The notes under the pieces are model-generated. The model searched no databases. It had not been told where the DNA came from and saw only the letters and a program-made list of their open reading frames with translations. 64,000 bases of DNA from CAVQMC01 sp963713505 (GTDB taxonomy: Bacteria > Bacteroidota > Ignavibacteria > Ignavibacteriales > Ignavibacteriaceae): contig CAVQMC010000009.1 in assembly GCA_963713505.1 (NCBI GenBank), positions 1 to 64,000 of the forward strand, given 5' to 3'. Positions 26,145 to 35,251 of this stretch are shown piece by piece. The first letter of the stretch is position 1. The number at the start of each line of letters is the position of its first letter. The position numbers were made by a program, and so were the translations under genes.

Positions 26145-26563
26145 TAGTCAACTTTGAATTTAATATGGGTTAATTAAAAGGCTGCCTTAATAGGCAGCCT
26201 TTTTTGTTTTAAACTTGAACTTGAAAAAATTTATATAATTAAAATTTCGGTACATCGCTTATAATTAATAAGCAATCATACAAAACATACTTATAGATAT
26301 TAATCTACGTTTTCAATCCTTTTCTTATTCCAAGTTTTTATTTCAAAAACATATTGTAAAATACTGTTACGAATTAACATTCATATATCAAACAAGTTTA
26401 CCTATTTGTTGTAACTCTTTCTAAAAAATTGAAAAAATAGGTTAAAATAAAACTAATATTTGGAAGATTATTTTTGGAATGAGAATTGATTGTATAAGCT
26501 GAAAATAATTAAGCAATGCAATTAAATATTTATACTTTAAAATAATTTTTATAAGAGTTAAAC
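26145..26563 (+). other. 419-base AT-rich region between pilins and pilC
   Basis: After the terminator at 26177-26207 there is no gene. The sequence is AT-rich and presumably holds the promoter for the assembly genes. No clear -35/-10 pair could be fixed by eye. Confidence 0.4.
26177..26207 (+). terminator. Strong rho-independent terminator after the pilin genes
   Basis: A perfect 10-bp stem, AAAGGCTGCC paired with GGCAGCCTTT around TTAATA, followed by a T-run (TTTTTTGTTTT). It lies 33 bases after the pilin 2 stop and separates the pilin transcript from the assembly genes. Confidence 0.85.
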
Positions 26564-27943
26564 ATGATTGAATTTAGGTTTGTAGCAGCTAAAGCAAATG
26601 GACAAGCAATCAGCGGATCTCTTTCGGCAAAGTCTGTTGCAGAAGGTAAAAAGAAAATTCATAGGCTTGCAGAAAAGAACCAGCTAAAAATTAATAGGAT
26701 TGAAAAGAAGTCCACATTCCTTTACCGTGTTAGAAAAGGTCATGATAAACCTATTAGAGGTGAACAGAAAGCTTATACAAAACTGGAAGTAAAAGAAGCT
26801 CTTGAAAGATTAGGATTTGAAGTTCTTAATGTGAATAAAAAACTTCTTGATTTTCAAGCAAAACCTCCAACTCAAGAAATAGTAACTTTTGTAAAAATAA
26901 GCGCAGAACTGCTTGATCAAAAATTGTCTTTCAGTGAAATCTTAACTCTTTTAATAAATGATACACAGAATAAAACTCTTAAAGAAACACTAAAAGAAGT
27001 TAATAATGATTTAAAGAAAGGTGCAGATAGTGAGGTTACATTTTTAAAGTATCAATCTATTTTTGGAAAGTTTACTGCTTATATGCTGGGACTAGCTGCA
27101 AAAAGCGGTAATATGGCGGAGATATATAAAGCAACTGCAAAATTTCTTGAAAGACGGCAGGAATTCAAAAAGAATATGAGAAGTGCATTAATTACACCTA
27201 TGGTTACACTTTTTGTATTATTCCTGGCAGTTCTTTTTTATGTAGCCTATATTTTTCCCGAAACAGCAAAATTATTTGTTCGATTTGGAATTGATTTACC
27301 TCCAATGACCGCATTCACTTTGAAAATGAGTGACTTTCTTGTTGATTATTATTTATTAGTTGCAGCTTTTTGTGTAATCCCCCCTATTGTACTTTGGAGG
27401 TTCATACAATCTAAAAAAGGCAGATTGCTTTTTGATCAATATCTGCTAAAAATTCCGATAATTGGATCCTTAATCCACAAAACAATTATTGAAGTTTACT
27501 GCCGTGTATTTTATACACTATACAGCGGATCTGCAGAAAGTATTGAACCTATAAGAATTGCAGCCGAAGCGACCGGCAATAAATATTTTGAAGAAAGAAT
27601 AAAAAATGTTGCAATACCATTAATGATTAAAAAAGGTGTAGGTATTTCGGATGCATTTGAAGCAAGCGGTGTATTTACGGAAACCGCACTTTCAAGAATG
27701 CACTCCGGTGAAGAATCCGGTACAATAAAAAATACCTCATTACAATTGGCTAACTATTATGAAAGTGAAACAGTATACAAATTAAAAAACTTTATTGAAA
27801 TAGTTCAAATTGTAATCGCTATGATAATAATGGTTGTAATGATTGCACTTACACTTGTTTCTGCAGAAACAGCTACCATACATCCTAAAAATCCGGGAGT
27901 ATCTTACAACGTCCAACAAAACATTGAGAGTGATATAGCATGA
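26564..27943 (+). CDS. pilC: Inner-membrane platform protein, PilC/GspF family
   Basis: The membrane platform of a type IV pilus/type II secretion machine. The 459-residue protein has an N-terminal cytoplasmic part (residues 1-105, FVAAKANGQAISGSLSAKS typical of PilC), then two T2SSF domains: VTFVKISAELLDQKLSFSEIL ... MLGLAAKSGNMAEIY, and VYCRVFYTLYSGSAESIEPI ... MHSGEESGTI. Hydrophobic helices lie around 215-235, 265-285 and 430-452. Its stop overlaps the start of the ATPase gene by four bases. First gene of the assembly operon. Confidence 0.92.
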   Translation: MIEFRFVAAKANGQAISGSLSAKSVAEGKKKIHRLAEKNQLKINRIEKKSTFLYRVRKGHDKPIRGEQKAYTKLEVKEALERLGFEVLNVNKKLLDFQAKPPTQEIVTFVKISAELLDQKLSFSEILTLLINDTQNKTLKETLKEVNNDLKKGADSEVTFLKYQSIFGKFTAYMLGLAAKSGNMAEIYKATAKFLERRQEFKKNMRSALITPMVTLFVLFLAVLFYVAYIFPETAKLFVRFGIDLPPMTAFTLKMSDFLVDYYLLVAAFCVIPPIVLWRFIQSKKGRLLFDQYLLKIPIIGSLIHKTIIEVYCRVFYTLYSGSAESIEPIRIAAEATGNKYFEERIKNVAIPLMIKKGVGISDAFEASGVFTETALSRMHSGEESGTIKNTSLQLANYYESETVYKLKNFIEIVQIVIAMIIMVVMIALTLVSAETATIHPKNPGVSYNVQQNIESDIA

Positions 27944-29733
27944 TTGACACTAATCTTGAAATGACAGATAAGATAGGTTATTTATTATTCAAGAAAGGAA
28001 TAATTGATGCGGCAATGCTTGAAAAAGCATTGAATGCTAAGTCAAATGATAATAGCAAAATAAAAAGAAATTTAGCTCAAATATTAGTTCAAGATTTTAA
28101 TTACGATCACGATACCATTTTCAGAGAAGTTGCAATTTTATATGCATTTCGAGAATTAGATACGCCACCGGAAGAAATACCGGACCAGAGACTTGAACAA
28201 ATTAAAAATATGATAACCAGTGCCGGCGAATCTTTAAAGCAGCAGATGCTCGAACATAAAGTTATTCCTTTCATGTTTGATGAAAGACTTAGAGATAAAT
28301 TAATACTTGCTGCAATTGATCCCACCGAAAGGAACATTCCTAAAATTGCATTTGGTTTAAATGCAAAGAAATATGAAGTAATCTTTATTAGGAAAAAAGA
28401 TTATGAAAAATTAATAAATATTATAATTCCTCCTGAAAATGTTTACTTAAAAATGATGGAGGAATCGGAAAATGAATTTAACCTTGAAACTTCAGAAGAA
28501 AATAATGTTGATGAAGAAGAATTAGATGCAGAAATAAATAAAAGTGCACTGATAAATTTAGTTGAAGCGGCTTTAATAGAAGGAGTTCGTAAAGGTGTTA
28601 GTGATATTCACTTTGTGCCAAAATCAGGACACAAAACCGAAATACTTATGAGAATTGATGGTAATCTGCAGCAGTGGCACGTGCAGGAAAATACTTTACC
28701 GGAAGCAGTAATGGCTGTTGTTAAAGATAGATCAAAAGGAATGGATAGATTTGAAAGAGAAATGGCACAAGACGGATTTATTCAAAGAGAAATTGATAAT
28801 CATGTAATAAGATATAGAGTTTCGGTACTTCCTATGGTAGGTACAGAATTGAAAAATAAATTTGAAAGTGTTGTAATAAGAATTCTTGATGATAGAAAGG
28901 TAATCAAAGATCTTGATAAACTAGGTTTAACTGGTTATGCAAAAGATGCTTTTAAAAAAGCTATTAGTCAGCCGCAAGGAATGGTAATTCTTACCGGTCC
29001 GACTGGTAGCGGTAAAAGTACAACTCTTGTTGCAGCATTATATCAGGTAATCGATCCAACTGTAAATGTTTTAACTGTTGAAGATCCTGTAGAATATGTA
29101 ATTGAAGGCGCAAGACAGTTAAAAATCGGCTTTAAAATGAATTTTGAACAAGCAATTAGATCAATACTGCGGCACGATCCTGATATAGTTTTAGTTGGTG
29201 AGATGAGAGATAAAGAAACTGCAGAAGTTGCAATTAAACTGGCAAATACAGGGCACTTAACCTTTTCAACTTTACATACTAACGATGCTCCTAGTGCCGT
29301 TTCACGTCTTTATAAAATGGGAATCGAGCCTTTTTTAATAGCTTATGCTATCAATATTATAGTGGCACAAAGATTGATTAGAAGACTATGTCCTGACTGT
29401 AAAAAAAGGGTTGCAAACTACGATGAAGCCTTTATGAAAATGTATGGATTAAATATAGCTGAGTGGCGTAACTATACTATTTATGAAGCAAAGGGATGTG
29501 ATAAATGTGGAGGAACAGGTTACAAAGGAAGAATGGCAATTCATGAAGCCCTTTATTTTACGAAAGAAATCAGACAACACATAGTAAGATCCGGTGAAGA
29601 TGTTGATGAAGAAAAGATAAGAGATCAAGCTAGAAAAGATGGAACATTAAGCCTGCGGGATGCCGGATTTGAAAAAGTGAAATTAGGCTTTACATCACTT
29701 CAGGAAGTAATTGCAGCAACATCGGATGAGTAA
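27940..29733 (+). CDS. pilB: Assembly ATPase, PilB/GspE family
   Basis: Hexameric ATPase that powers pilus extension or secretion. N-terminal MshEN-like domain (residues 1-150), then the secretion-ATPase core with Walker A GPTGSGKS at 353-360, Asp-box and Walker B regions (HDPDIVLVGEMRDKETAEVA), and His box GHLTFSTLHTNDAPSAVSRL. The zinc-binding cysteines are kept: LCPDC and CDKCGGTGYKGR. 597 residues, as in PilB. It is the first of two ATPases in the locus; the second (29920-31150) looks PilT-like. Confidence 0.94.
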   Translation: MIDTNLEMTDKIGYLLFKKGIIDAAMLEKALNAKSNDNSKIKRNLAQILVQDFNYDHDTIFREVAILYAFRELDTPPEEIPDQRLEQIKNMITSAGESLKQQMLEHKVIPFMFDERLRDKLILAAIDPTERNIPKIAFGLNAKKYEVIFIRKKDYEKLINIIIPPENVYLKMMEESENEFNLETSEENNVDEEELDAEINKSALINLVEAALIEGVRKGVSDIHFVPKSGHKTEILMRIDGNLQQWHVQENTLPEAVMAVVKDRSKGMDRFEREMAQDGFIQREIDNHVIRYRVSVLPMVGTELKNKFESVVIRILDDRKVIKDLDKLGLTGYAKDAFKKAISQPQGMVILTGPTGSGKSTTLVAALYQVIDPTVNVLTVEDPVEYVIEGARQLKIGFKMNFEQAIRSILRHDPDIVLVGEMRDKETAEVAIKLANTGHLTFSTLHTNDAPSAVSRLYKMGIEPFLIAYAINIIVAQRLIRRLCPDCKKRVANYDEAFMKMYGLNIAEWRNYTIYEAKGCDKCGGTGYKGRMAIHEALYFTKEIRQHIVRSGEDVDEEKIRDQARKDGTLSLRDAGFEKVKLGFTSLQEVIAATSDE

Positions 29734-29919
29734 TAATTACATGTTTTACCTGAAGGATAAAAAATAGTTCTTTATAAAATACGAACTTATAATCATTGTT
29801 AACTTGTTGAAAATTAGCAAATTAACTTGTTCTAATTAATTTTAATAATTAAGTAATTTTGCTTGTCTTTATAAATAAATGACCTTAAATTAAATTGTTA
29901 AATAAATTACAATAGAAAA

Positions 29920-31150
29920 GTGGCTGTAACAGAAGAAAAAAAAATACTAGTAGATTTTGCGAATACAATTCCTCAATCTTTATTTGGTCCGGATAGGATG
30001 ACCTATTTATTGGAAAATATAGATAGACTGAGTGCGGATCAGAAATTAAAACTAAGAAACCTCATCAATAAATTCCTGGTTCAAATGATTGAAAGAGAAG
30101 CTTCTGATATTGAGTTAGGGGGTTTTGGAAACCAGGGGTTCTGTTTGGATGAGAATCCATGGAAATAAAAGAAGAGTTGAAGAATTACCGCAGTTCACTA
30201 CTGATGAAGCGGCAATTTTAATTATCAATTTATTAAACCAGAATCAAAGAAAGTATCTAGGACTTACTAAGAACATAGACTTTAGCTACATGTGTTTTTA
30301 TGAAAGAAAAAAAATAAATGTAAGATTTAGAGCAGATACTTATTTTGATTTAGATACTTTAGCTCTTAACATGAGAGCAATAAACACAACTATAAGACCA
30401 TTAGCCTCATTGGAGTTTCATCCGAATGCAGTAAGGATAATGAGTCATAACTATATAAAATTTGGTTTATCTCTTATTACAGGAATTACAGGTTCTGGTA
30501 AATCAACAACTTTGGATTCTATTGTCGATAGTCATAATAAAGTCGATCCTGCACATATTGTGATTATTGCCTCCCCTATTGAATATGTACATACTTCCAA
30601 CGTTTCTATAATCAGGCATAGAGAAGTTGGAAGGGATGTTTTAAATTTTAAAGACGGCGTTATCCAGGCGATGCGTCAGGACCCTGATATTATAATCATA
30701 GGTGAAATGAGAGATCCGGATACTATCCTTGCTGCATTAGAGGTTACTGATACCGGACACAAAGTTTTCTCTACACTTCACACTTCATCAGCAACCGAAT
30801 CAATCGACAGAATAATAGCCGAAGTTCACCCTTCGGAACAAGAACGTGTAAGAAACAGACTAGCTGATGTATTGACTTCTGTTGTTTCCCAAAAACTAGT
30901 CCCAAGTTTAGACGGCAGACGTATTCTTGCAAAAGAAGTATTAATTGTTACTCCCAGTGTTAGAGCAGCTATAAAGAACAATAATACAAGTGAAATTTAC
31001 ATGATGATAAATCAAGGAAGTGCACAAGGTATGATCACTCTTGAGCAGGACTTAAAACGTCTTTACTTAAATAAAAAGATCTCTCTGGAAAATGCAATTG
31101 CTTATGCAAATAATAAAACAAGAATTCAACAACTATTAACGGCTGCATAA
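29920..31150 (+). CDS. pilT: PilT-like secretion ATPase, frame broken once
   Basis: Second ATPase of the locus. It starts at GTG; residues 1-80 contain ANTIPQSLFGPDRMTYLLEN and IEREASDIELGGFGNQG. The frame shifts at about 30135 and continues SVWMRIHGNKRRVEELPQF, so one indel joins the parts into about 410 residues. Walker A is GITGSGKST, Walker B QDPDIIIIGEMRDPDTILAAL, His box TGHKVFSTLHTSSATESIDR. The zinc cysteines of PilB are absent, and the ending (VRAAIKNNNTSEIYMMI, GMITLEQDLKRLY) is PilT-like, suggesting a retraction ATPase. It abuts the PilM-PilN gene. Confidence 0.85.
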
Positions 31151-32695
31151 ATGAAACCATTAGTATGTATTTATTGCGAAGGTAACGACACTAAACTAGC
31201 TGTTGTTACTAAAGAAAATGAAAGAATTAAAGTTCTTAAAGCTGATTCATTGGCAGTTCTTCAAACTACTCTGGATATTGAAGACGGACTTAGTAGTCTG
31301 AACATTGAAGGTGAAGAACTTGACCTTGACAACTTTAAAGGCCCGGATACCAACATTGAAGATGCGGGTAATGCTTCAACAATTACCAGCATTAACGAAT
31401 CATTGAGAGGTATCAATTTAAGTAAGTCTTTGTTTATACCGGCTCTTACGGAACCGGCAATCTACTATCATACCTATGAAGGTTCCAAGCAGCCGAAAAC
31501 TTCCAAGGTAACACAAGATATTATAGATGATATTCAAGAAACAAAGAATGTAATTGTAGATAAAGAAAATCTAGGATATATTGAATTAGCTGACAAATCT
31601 TTACTATCTGTATTTCTTGCCGGTGAAGTTAACTGTATAAAGATGATAAATTCACTTGCTAGATTTAACGGCAAAAGAACTTATAAAATTCCTTCCGTAA
31701 AAAGTGCAGAAATTTCTTTAGCATATTATGTTGCTAAAAGAAAGAAATTCTTCCCGGACGATAATTCCTTAATAGTTTATATAGGAAAAGAATACAGTAA
31801 ATTGATTTTCTTACAGGGAAGAAAACTTAAACACATCGGTACAACTTTAGATATTGGTACTGCAAATCTGCACACATACGATGTTTATTTCTCTAAAATA
31901 TTACTCGAAATGGAAAACGGAGGAATTTCTTCACTGGATAATATTATAGTTTGCGGTGAAGATGATTCTGAAAATTTAATTTTGTCATTTTATGGAACGT
32001 TCCCTGAAGCAAATGTTTCAAGATTAGAATTTGATGATCTTGATCTGACTGGGTTAAGTGAAGAAACACGTGAAATGTTTTCATCATTCAGCATTCCCAT
32101 AGCAATTGCAAACGATTACTATGATGAATTGAAACAGGAACATAAAGGTATAAATCTTCTTCCTAAATATGTAAAAGAAGATCAAAAATTCTTTCAGTTT
32201 GCATGGCATGGTTATCTTATGCTCCCTATTCTTTTCGGAACTACATTTTTTATTACAACAACTATTCTGAATAACCAAAAAGAAATCAATAAACTTAACG
32301 AGCAAGTAACGCAACAGACAATTCTTCAACGACAAAACCAGCAGATGCTTGATCAAATTGCCGACCTTGAAAACAAGATAAGCAGCTTCGATCAAACACA
32401 AGCAATACTGGATTCCGCAACTGCAGGAACTGACGTTTGGAAAGGAGTTCTTGAACATATTTCCGGCTTTATGGCAGGTAAAAAGAACTTATGGTTAACT
32501 AAACTTTCTTACGGTGCACGCAGTGATATTGTATTAGAAGGATATTCATTATCTAAAAGCGATCTAACTGATTTTGCATATTCTATTAACAGTGCAATAT
32601 TAAAAAGCGTTACTTACGAAAAGTTAAGAGATCAAAACGTTTATAAGTATAGTATAAATTTTAATTTATTAGCTTCTAAAGAAGGTAAGAAATGA
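31151..32695 (+). CDS. PilM-PilN-like fusion protein
   Basis: 514 residues in three parts. Residues 1-330 resemble an actin-fold PilM/GspL cytoplasmic domain (start VCIYCEGNDTKLAVVTKE; NSLIVYIGKEYSKLIFLQG). One membrane helix lies around 355-375 (MLPILFGTTFFITTTIL). A coiled coil (NKLNEQVTQQTILQRQNQQ) then leads to a periplasmic PilN/GspL-like domain (LWLTKLSYGARSDIVLEGYS). PilM and PilN are usually separate genes; a single protein resembles the GspL layout. It abuts the PilT-like gene and overlaps the next gene by four bases. Assigned from architecture rather than strong motif matches. Confidence 0.7.
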   Translation: MKPLVCIYCEGNDTKLAVVTKENERIKVLKADSLAVLQTTLDIEDGLSSLNIEGEELDLDNFKGPDTNIEDAGNASTITSINESLRGINLSKSLFIPALTEPAIYYHTYEGSKQPKTSKVTQDIIDDIQETKNVIVDKENLGYIELADKSLLSVFLAGEVNCIKMINSLARFNGKRTYKIPSVKSAEISLAYYVAKRKKFFPDDNSLIVYIGKEYSKLIFLQGRKLKHIGTTLDIGTANLHTYDVYFSKILLEMENGGISSLDNIIVCGEDDSENLILSFYGTFPEANVSRLEFDDLDLTGLSEETREMFSSFSIPIAIANDYYDELKQEHKGINLLPKYVKEDQKFFQFAWHGYLMLPILFGTTFFITTTILNNQKEINKLNEQVTQQTILQRQNQQMLDQIADLENKISSFDQTQAILDSATAGTDVWKGVLEHISGFMAGKKNLWLTKLSYGARSDIVLEGYSLSKSDLTDFAYSINSAILKSVTYEKLRDQNVYKYSINFNLLASKEGKK

Positions 32696-33582
32696 ATAGA
32701 AAAATTAAAAGTACACTAGGCCTTGTCGGTTTACTGCTGATTATTCTCCTAGCCGGCGGAAGTTATATCTTTATCTATCAAAGAGGAGATATAACTGAAC
32801 AACAGAAAAAGCTTGCGGAACTTAAATCAAAAGTACAGGATCCTCAAGAATTAATAGCCAAGTTTACGGATTTATCAAAGAGATCGGCTGTATTGGATTC
32901 AATTTTAGCAAGCAGAAAATTCAATATTCCGCAAAATTTATCATCAATTAAATTTTATAATTTCATTAACGATGTTACTTCCGGATTTTCTCCGTTAAGC
33001 AATGTTAATATTGAATATGTTGATCAGAAACCGGAAAAAGAATTTTTCTATTATGAATATAAAGTTAACGGAAAAGCTACTTACAATGATCTTTATAAAT
33101 TAGTCTATTCGATTGAACAAAGTAAAGAACTTAAGAAAATAACATCCGTAAATCTTAATAATATGGTTACAACTGATGATGACGGACTGCCGGAGTTTCT
33201 AGTTGATTTTACTCTGCTTGTTCATACTTACTATTCAAACGACAGCAGGTTTGCTACAACAGCAATGGTTGAAAATGACCTTACGGCAAAACCTCTGTAC
33301 GATGCATTTTATCCTTTAATTAGAAATGAAATTCCGCCAAATGTTGACCAATTATTAGACGTTCAGGGCGCTAAGCTATTAGCTTTAATTCCTGAAGGTG
33401 CATTTGTTGCAGATAGCAAAGGTAACACTTATTTAGTCTGGGAGGGCGAAAAAGTTTACTTAGGTTATGTAACTAAAATAGATTACGACCACAATACTGT
33501 AAGCTTTATTCTAAACAAAGGGGGTATTATAGAAAAAGTAGATCTTGTATTGCAAAAAGAAGAAATTAAGAAAAAAAAATAG
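32692..33582 (+). CDS. PilO-like protein with PilP-like C-terminal domain
   Basis: 296 residues. A membrane helix at about 8-28 (LGLVGLLLIILLAGGSYIFI), a coiled coil (EQQKKLAELKSKVQDPQEL), then a PilO-like ferredoxin-fold domain (IKFYNFINDVTSGFSPLSNV, YKVNGKATYNDLYKLVYSIEQ). The last 70 residues (LLALIPEGAFVADSKGNTYL, EGEKVYLGYVTKIDYDHNTV) form a small beta domain that resembles the PilP/GspC homology region linking the inner-membrane complex to the secretin. If correct, this is a PilO-PilP fusion. It sits between PilMN and the secretin, where PilO and PilP belong. Confidence 0.68.
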   Translation: MNRKIKSTLGLVGLLLIILLAGGSYIFIYQRGDITEQQKKLAELKSKVQDPQELIAKFTDLSKRSAVLDSILASRKFNIPQNLSSIKFYNFINDVTSGFSPLSNVNIEYVDQKPEKEFFYYEYKVNGKATYNDLYKLVYSIEQSKELKKITSVNLNNMVTTDDDGLPEFLVDFTLLVHTYYSNDSRFATTAMVENDLTAKPLYDAFYPLIRNEIPPNVDQLLDVQGAKLLALIPEGAFVADSKGNTYLVWEGEKVYLGYVTKIDYDHNTVSFILNKGGIIEKVDLVLQKEEIKKKK

Positions 33583-33594
33583 AGAGAAATTAAC

Positions 33595-34878
33595 ATGAAA
33601 ACACTACTAACAATCTTTGTGGTATCTCTTTTAGCCTTCTCCCAATTGAATGCTCAACAATACCTTGAAAGAGAATTTAAGGGTTACACTAATCCCGATC
33701 AACTTGTAACCTTATCTTCCAACTTACCCTTTAATCAGGCAGTAGCTCTGTTAAGCAAGGTAAGCGAAAGTACAACAGGTAAAAAAATTGTTTCTACAGT
33801 CGATTTGAAAGATCCAATCGGTATAGAAATAAATAATATGCCTTACGATAAAGCACTTGTTGTATTAGTGCAGTATGCCGGATTAACTTATGAAGAAAAA
33901 GAAGATGTAATTGTAATTAAAAGGAAAAATGAGCCGGAAGAAAAACGTACTGCAGATACATATGCTTCCATTGATTCCCGTGAGGTTAAAATATCTGCTG
34001 TGTTCTTTGAACTTGATGTTGCTGCAACCAGACAATTAGGAATTGACTGGCAGTTCTTATTATCAAAAGACGGTTTGAATTTAGGCGGAAAACTGTTGCA
34101 TCAAACTACAACAAATAACAGCTCAAGCGGTGGTACAGGAACCGGTACAACTTCCGGATCTTCAACAACCAACCAGGCTGAACAACCTAATTTCAACTTG
34201 ACGGGTTCTTCTACATTTACTTCCGGCAGTTTTAGCGGACAAGCAAATGCTCTTTTCCAATTCTTTGAAGACGAAAATTTAGGCGATATTATTGCAAGTC
34301 CTAATGTTATAGTCCGCGATGGTGTTCAAGGAAGAATTCAAGTAGGTTCAGATTTCTCTGTAAAACAAAGAGACTTTGCAGGTAACGTTGTTGAAAAATT
34401 CTTCCCTACCGGTACAATTATAGACGTCACTCCTTATGTATATAATGAAGACAGTATAAACTATGTGTTATTAAATCTTAATGTTGAAAGAAGTTCTTTC
34501 AATGCAACCGATCAAACAACTGAAATTAGAAAAACCCAGGCTTCAACACAGATTGTAATGCTTAACGGTGAAGAAACCATATTGGGCGGATTATTTGTAA
34601 ATGAAGTTACTCATCAAAGAAATGGTATTCCGTTCTTAAAAGATTTGCCATGGTGGGTATTCGGTATTAGATATTTAACAGGAAGCGATACAAAAGTAAC
34701 TACTAAAAAAGAATTATTAATATTGATTAGAGCTGAACTTGTTCCGACTTTGAAAGAAAGATTTGAACATCCGGAAAAATCCGCTTCTTTACTTCAAAAT
34801 GAATTACACAAAAATAGAGAACAAATTAAATATTATCAGCTAAACGCAACTTCAACCACTACTACAAATGAGAAATAG
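33595..34878 (+). CDS. pilQ: Short secretin, PilQ/GspD family
   Basis: Outer-membrane ring of the pilus/secretion machine. Signal peptide (residues 1-20, ending QLNAQ), an N-terminal STN/N0-like domain (LSSNLPFNQAVALLSKVSES, IEINNMPYDKALVVLVQYAG), then the secretin core: GDIIASPNVIVRDGVQGRIQVGSD, FPTGTIIDVTPYV, QIVMLNGEETILGGLFVNEV, GIPFLKDLPWWVFGIRYLTGS, ELLILIRAELVPTL. A low-complexity Gly/Ser/Thr loop lies around 170-200. At 427 residues it is clearly shorter than classical PilQ/GspD, with few N-domains. It ends 5 bases before the response-regulator gene. Confidence 0.85.
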   Translation: MKTLLTIFVVSLLAFSQLNAQQYLEREFKGYTNPDQLVTLSSNLPFNQAVALLSKVSESTTGKKIVSTVDLKDPIGIEINNMPYDKALVVLVQYAGLTYEEKEDVIVIKRKNEPEEKRTADTYASIDSREVKISAVFFELDVAATRQLGIDWQFLLSKDGLNLGGKLLHQTTTNNSSSGGTGTGTTSGSSTTNQAEQPNFNLTGSSTFTSGSFSGQANALFQFFEDENLGDIIASPNVIVRDGVQGRIQVGSDFSVKQRDFAGNVVEKFFPTGTIIDVTPYVYNEDSINYVLLNLNVERSSFNATDQTTEIRKTQASTQIVMLNGEETILGGLFVNEVTHQRNGIPFLKDLPWWVFGIRYLTGSDTKVTTKKELLILIRAELVPTLKERFEHPEKSASLLQNELHKNREQIKYYQLNATSTTTTNEK

Positions 34879-34883
34879 CTAAA

Positions 34884-35249
34884 ATGGAATCCATACTTAT
34901 TGTAGATGATGACGTTAATTTATGCACTGCTCTGAAAGAAGAGTTAACCGAAGTAGGTTATAATGCAGAGTTTGTGAATAACGGTGAAGACGCCTTTAAT
35001 TTTTTAACTGAAAATTCTGCCGATTTACTGCTGCTTGATTTAAAGATGCCGGGCAAGGATGGTTTTGATGTTCTAAAAGATTTGGAAGGCGTTAAGTATA
35101 AAGGGAAAGTAATTGTTCTTACAGCATATGCGGATGTAAAAAGCGCAATCGAGTCAGCAAGAATGGGGGCTAACGATTTTATAAGTAAGCCTTATGACTT
35201 TGATGAATTATTAATCACTATCAGGAAAGTTCTCCAGAGAGACACATAG
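34884..35249 (+). CDS. Single-domain response regulator
   Basis: 121 residues forming one receiver domain. Acidic pocket in ILIVDDDVNL, phospho-acceptor Asp in LLLLDLKMPGKDG (about residue 52), switch Thr in VIVLTAYAD and conserved Lys in FISKPYDFDEL. There is no output domain. It lies 5 bases after the secretin and 2 bases before the hybrid kinase, so it is probably phosphorylated by that kinase and may act directly on the pilus machine, in the way CheY-like proteins do (inference). Confidence 0.92.
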   Translation: MESILIVDDDVNLCTALKEELTEVGYNAEFVNNGEDAFNFLTENSADLLLLDLKMPGKDGFDVLKDLEGVKYKGKVIVLTAYADVKSAIESARMGANDFISKPYDFDELLITIRKVLQRDT

Positions 35250-35251
35250 TA

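Noticed and set aside
26475..26495. A second sigma-54 promoter (TTGGAATGAGAATTGAT) before pilC
   Set aside because: The GG to -12 spacing is right, but the CAC of the -24 element and the C of the -12 element are missing; in AT-rich DNA this is expected by chance.
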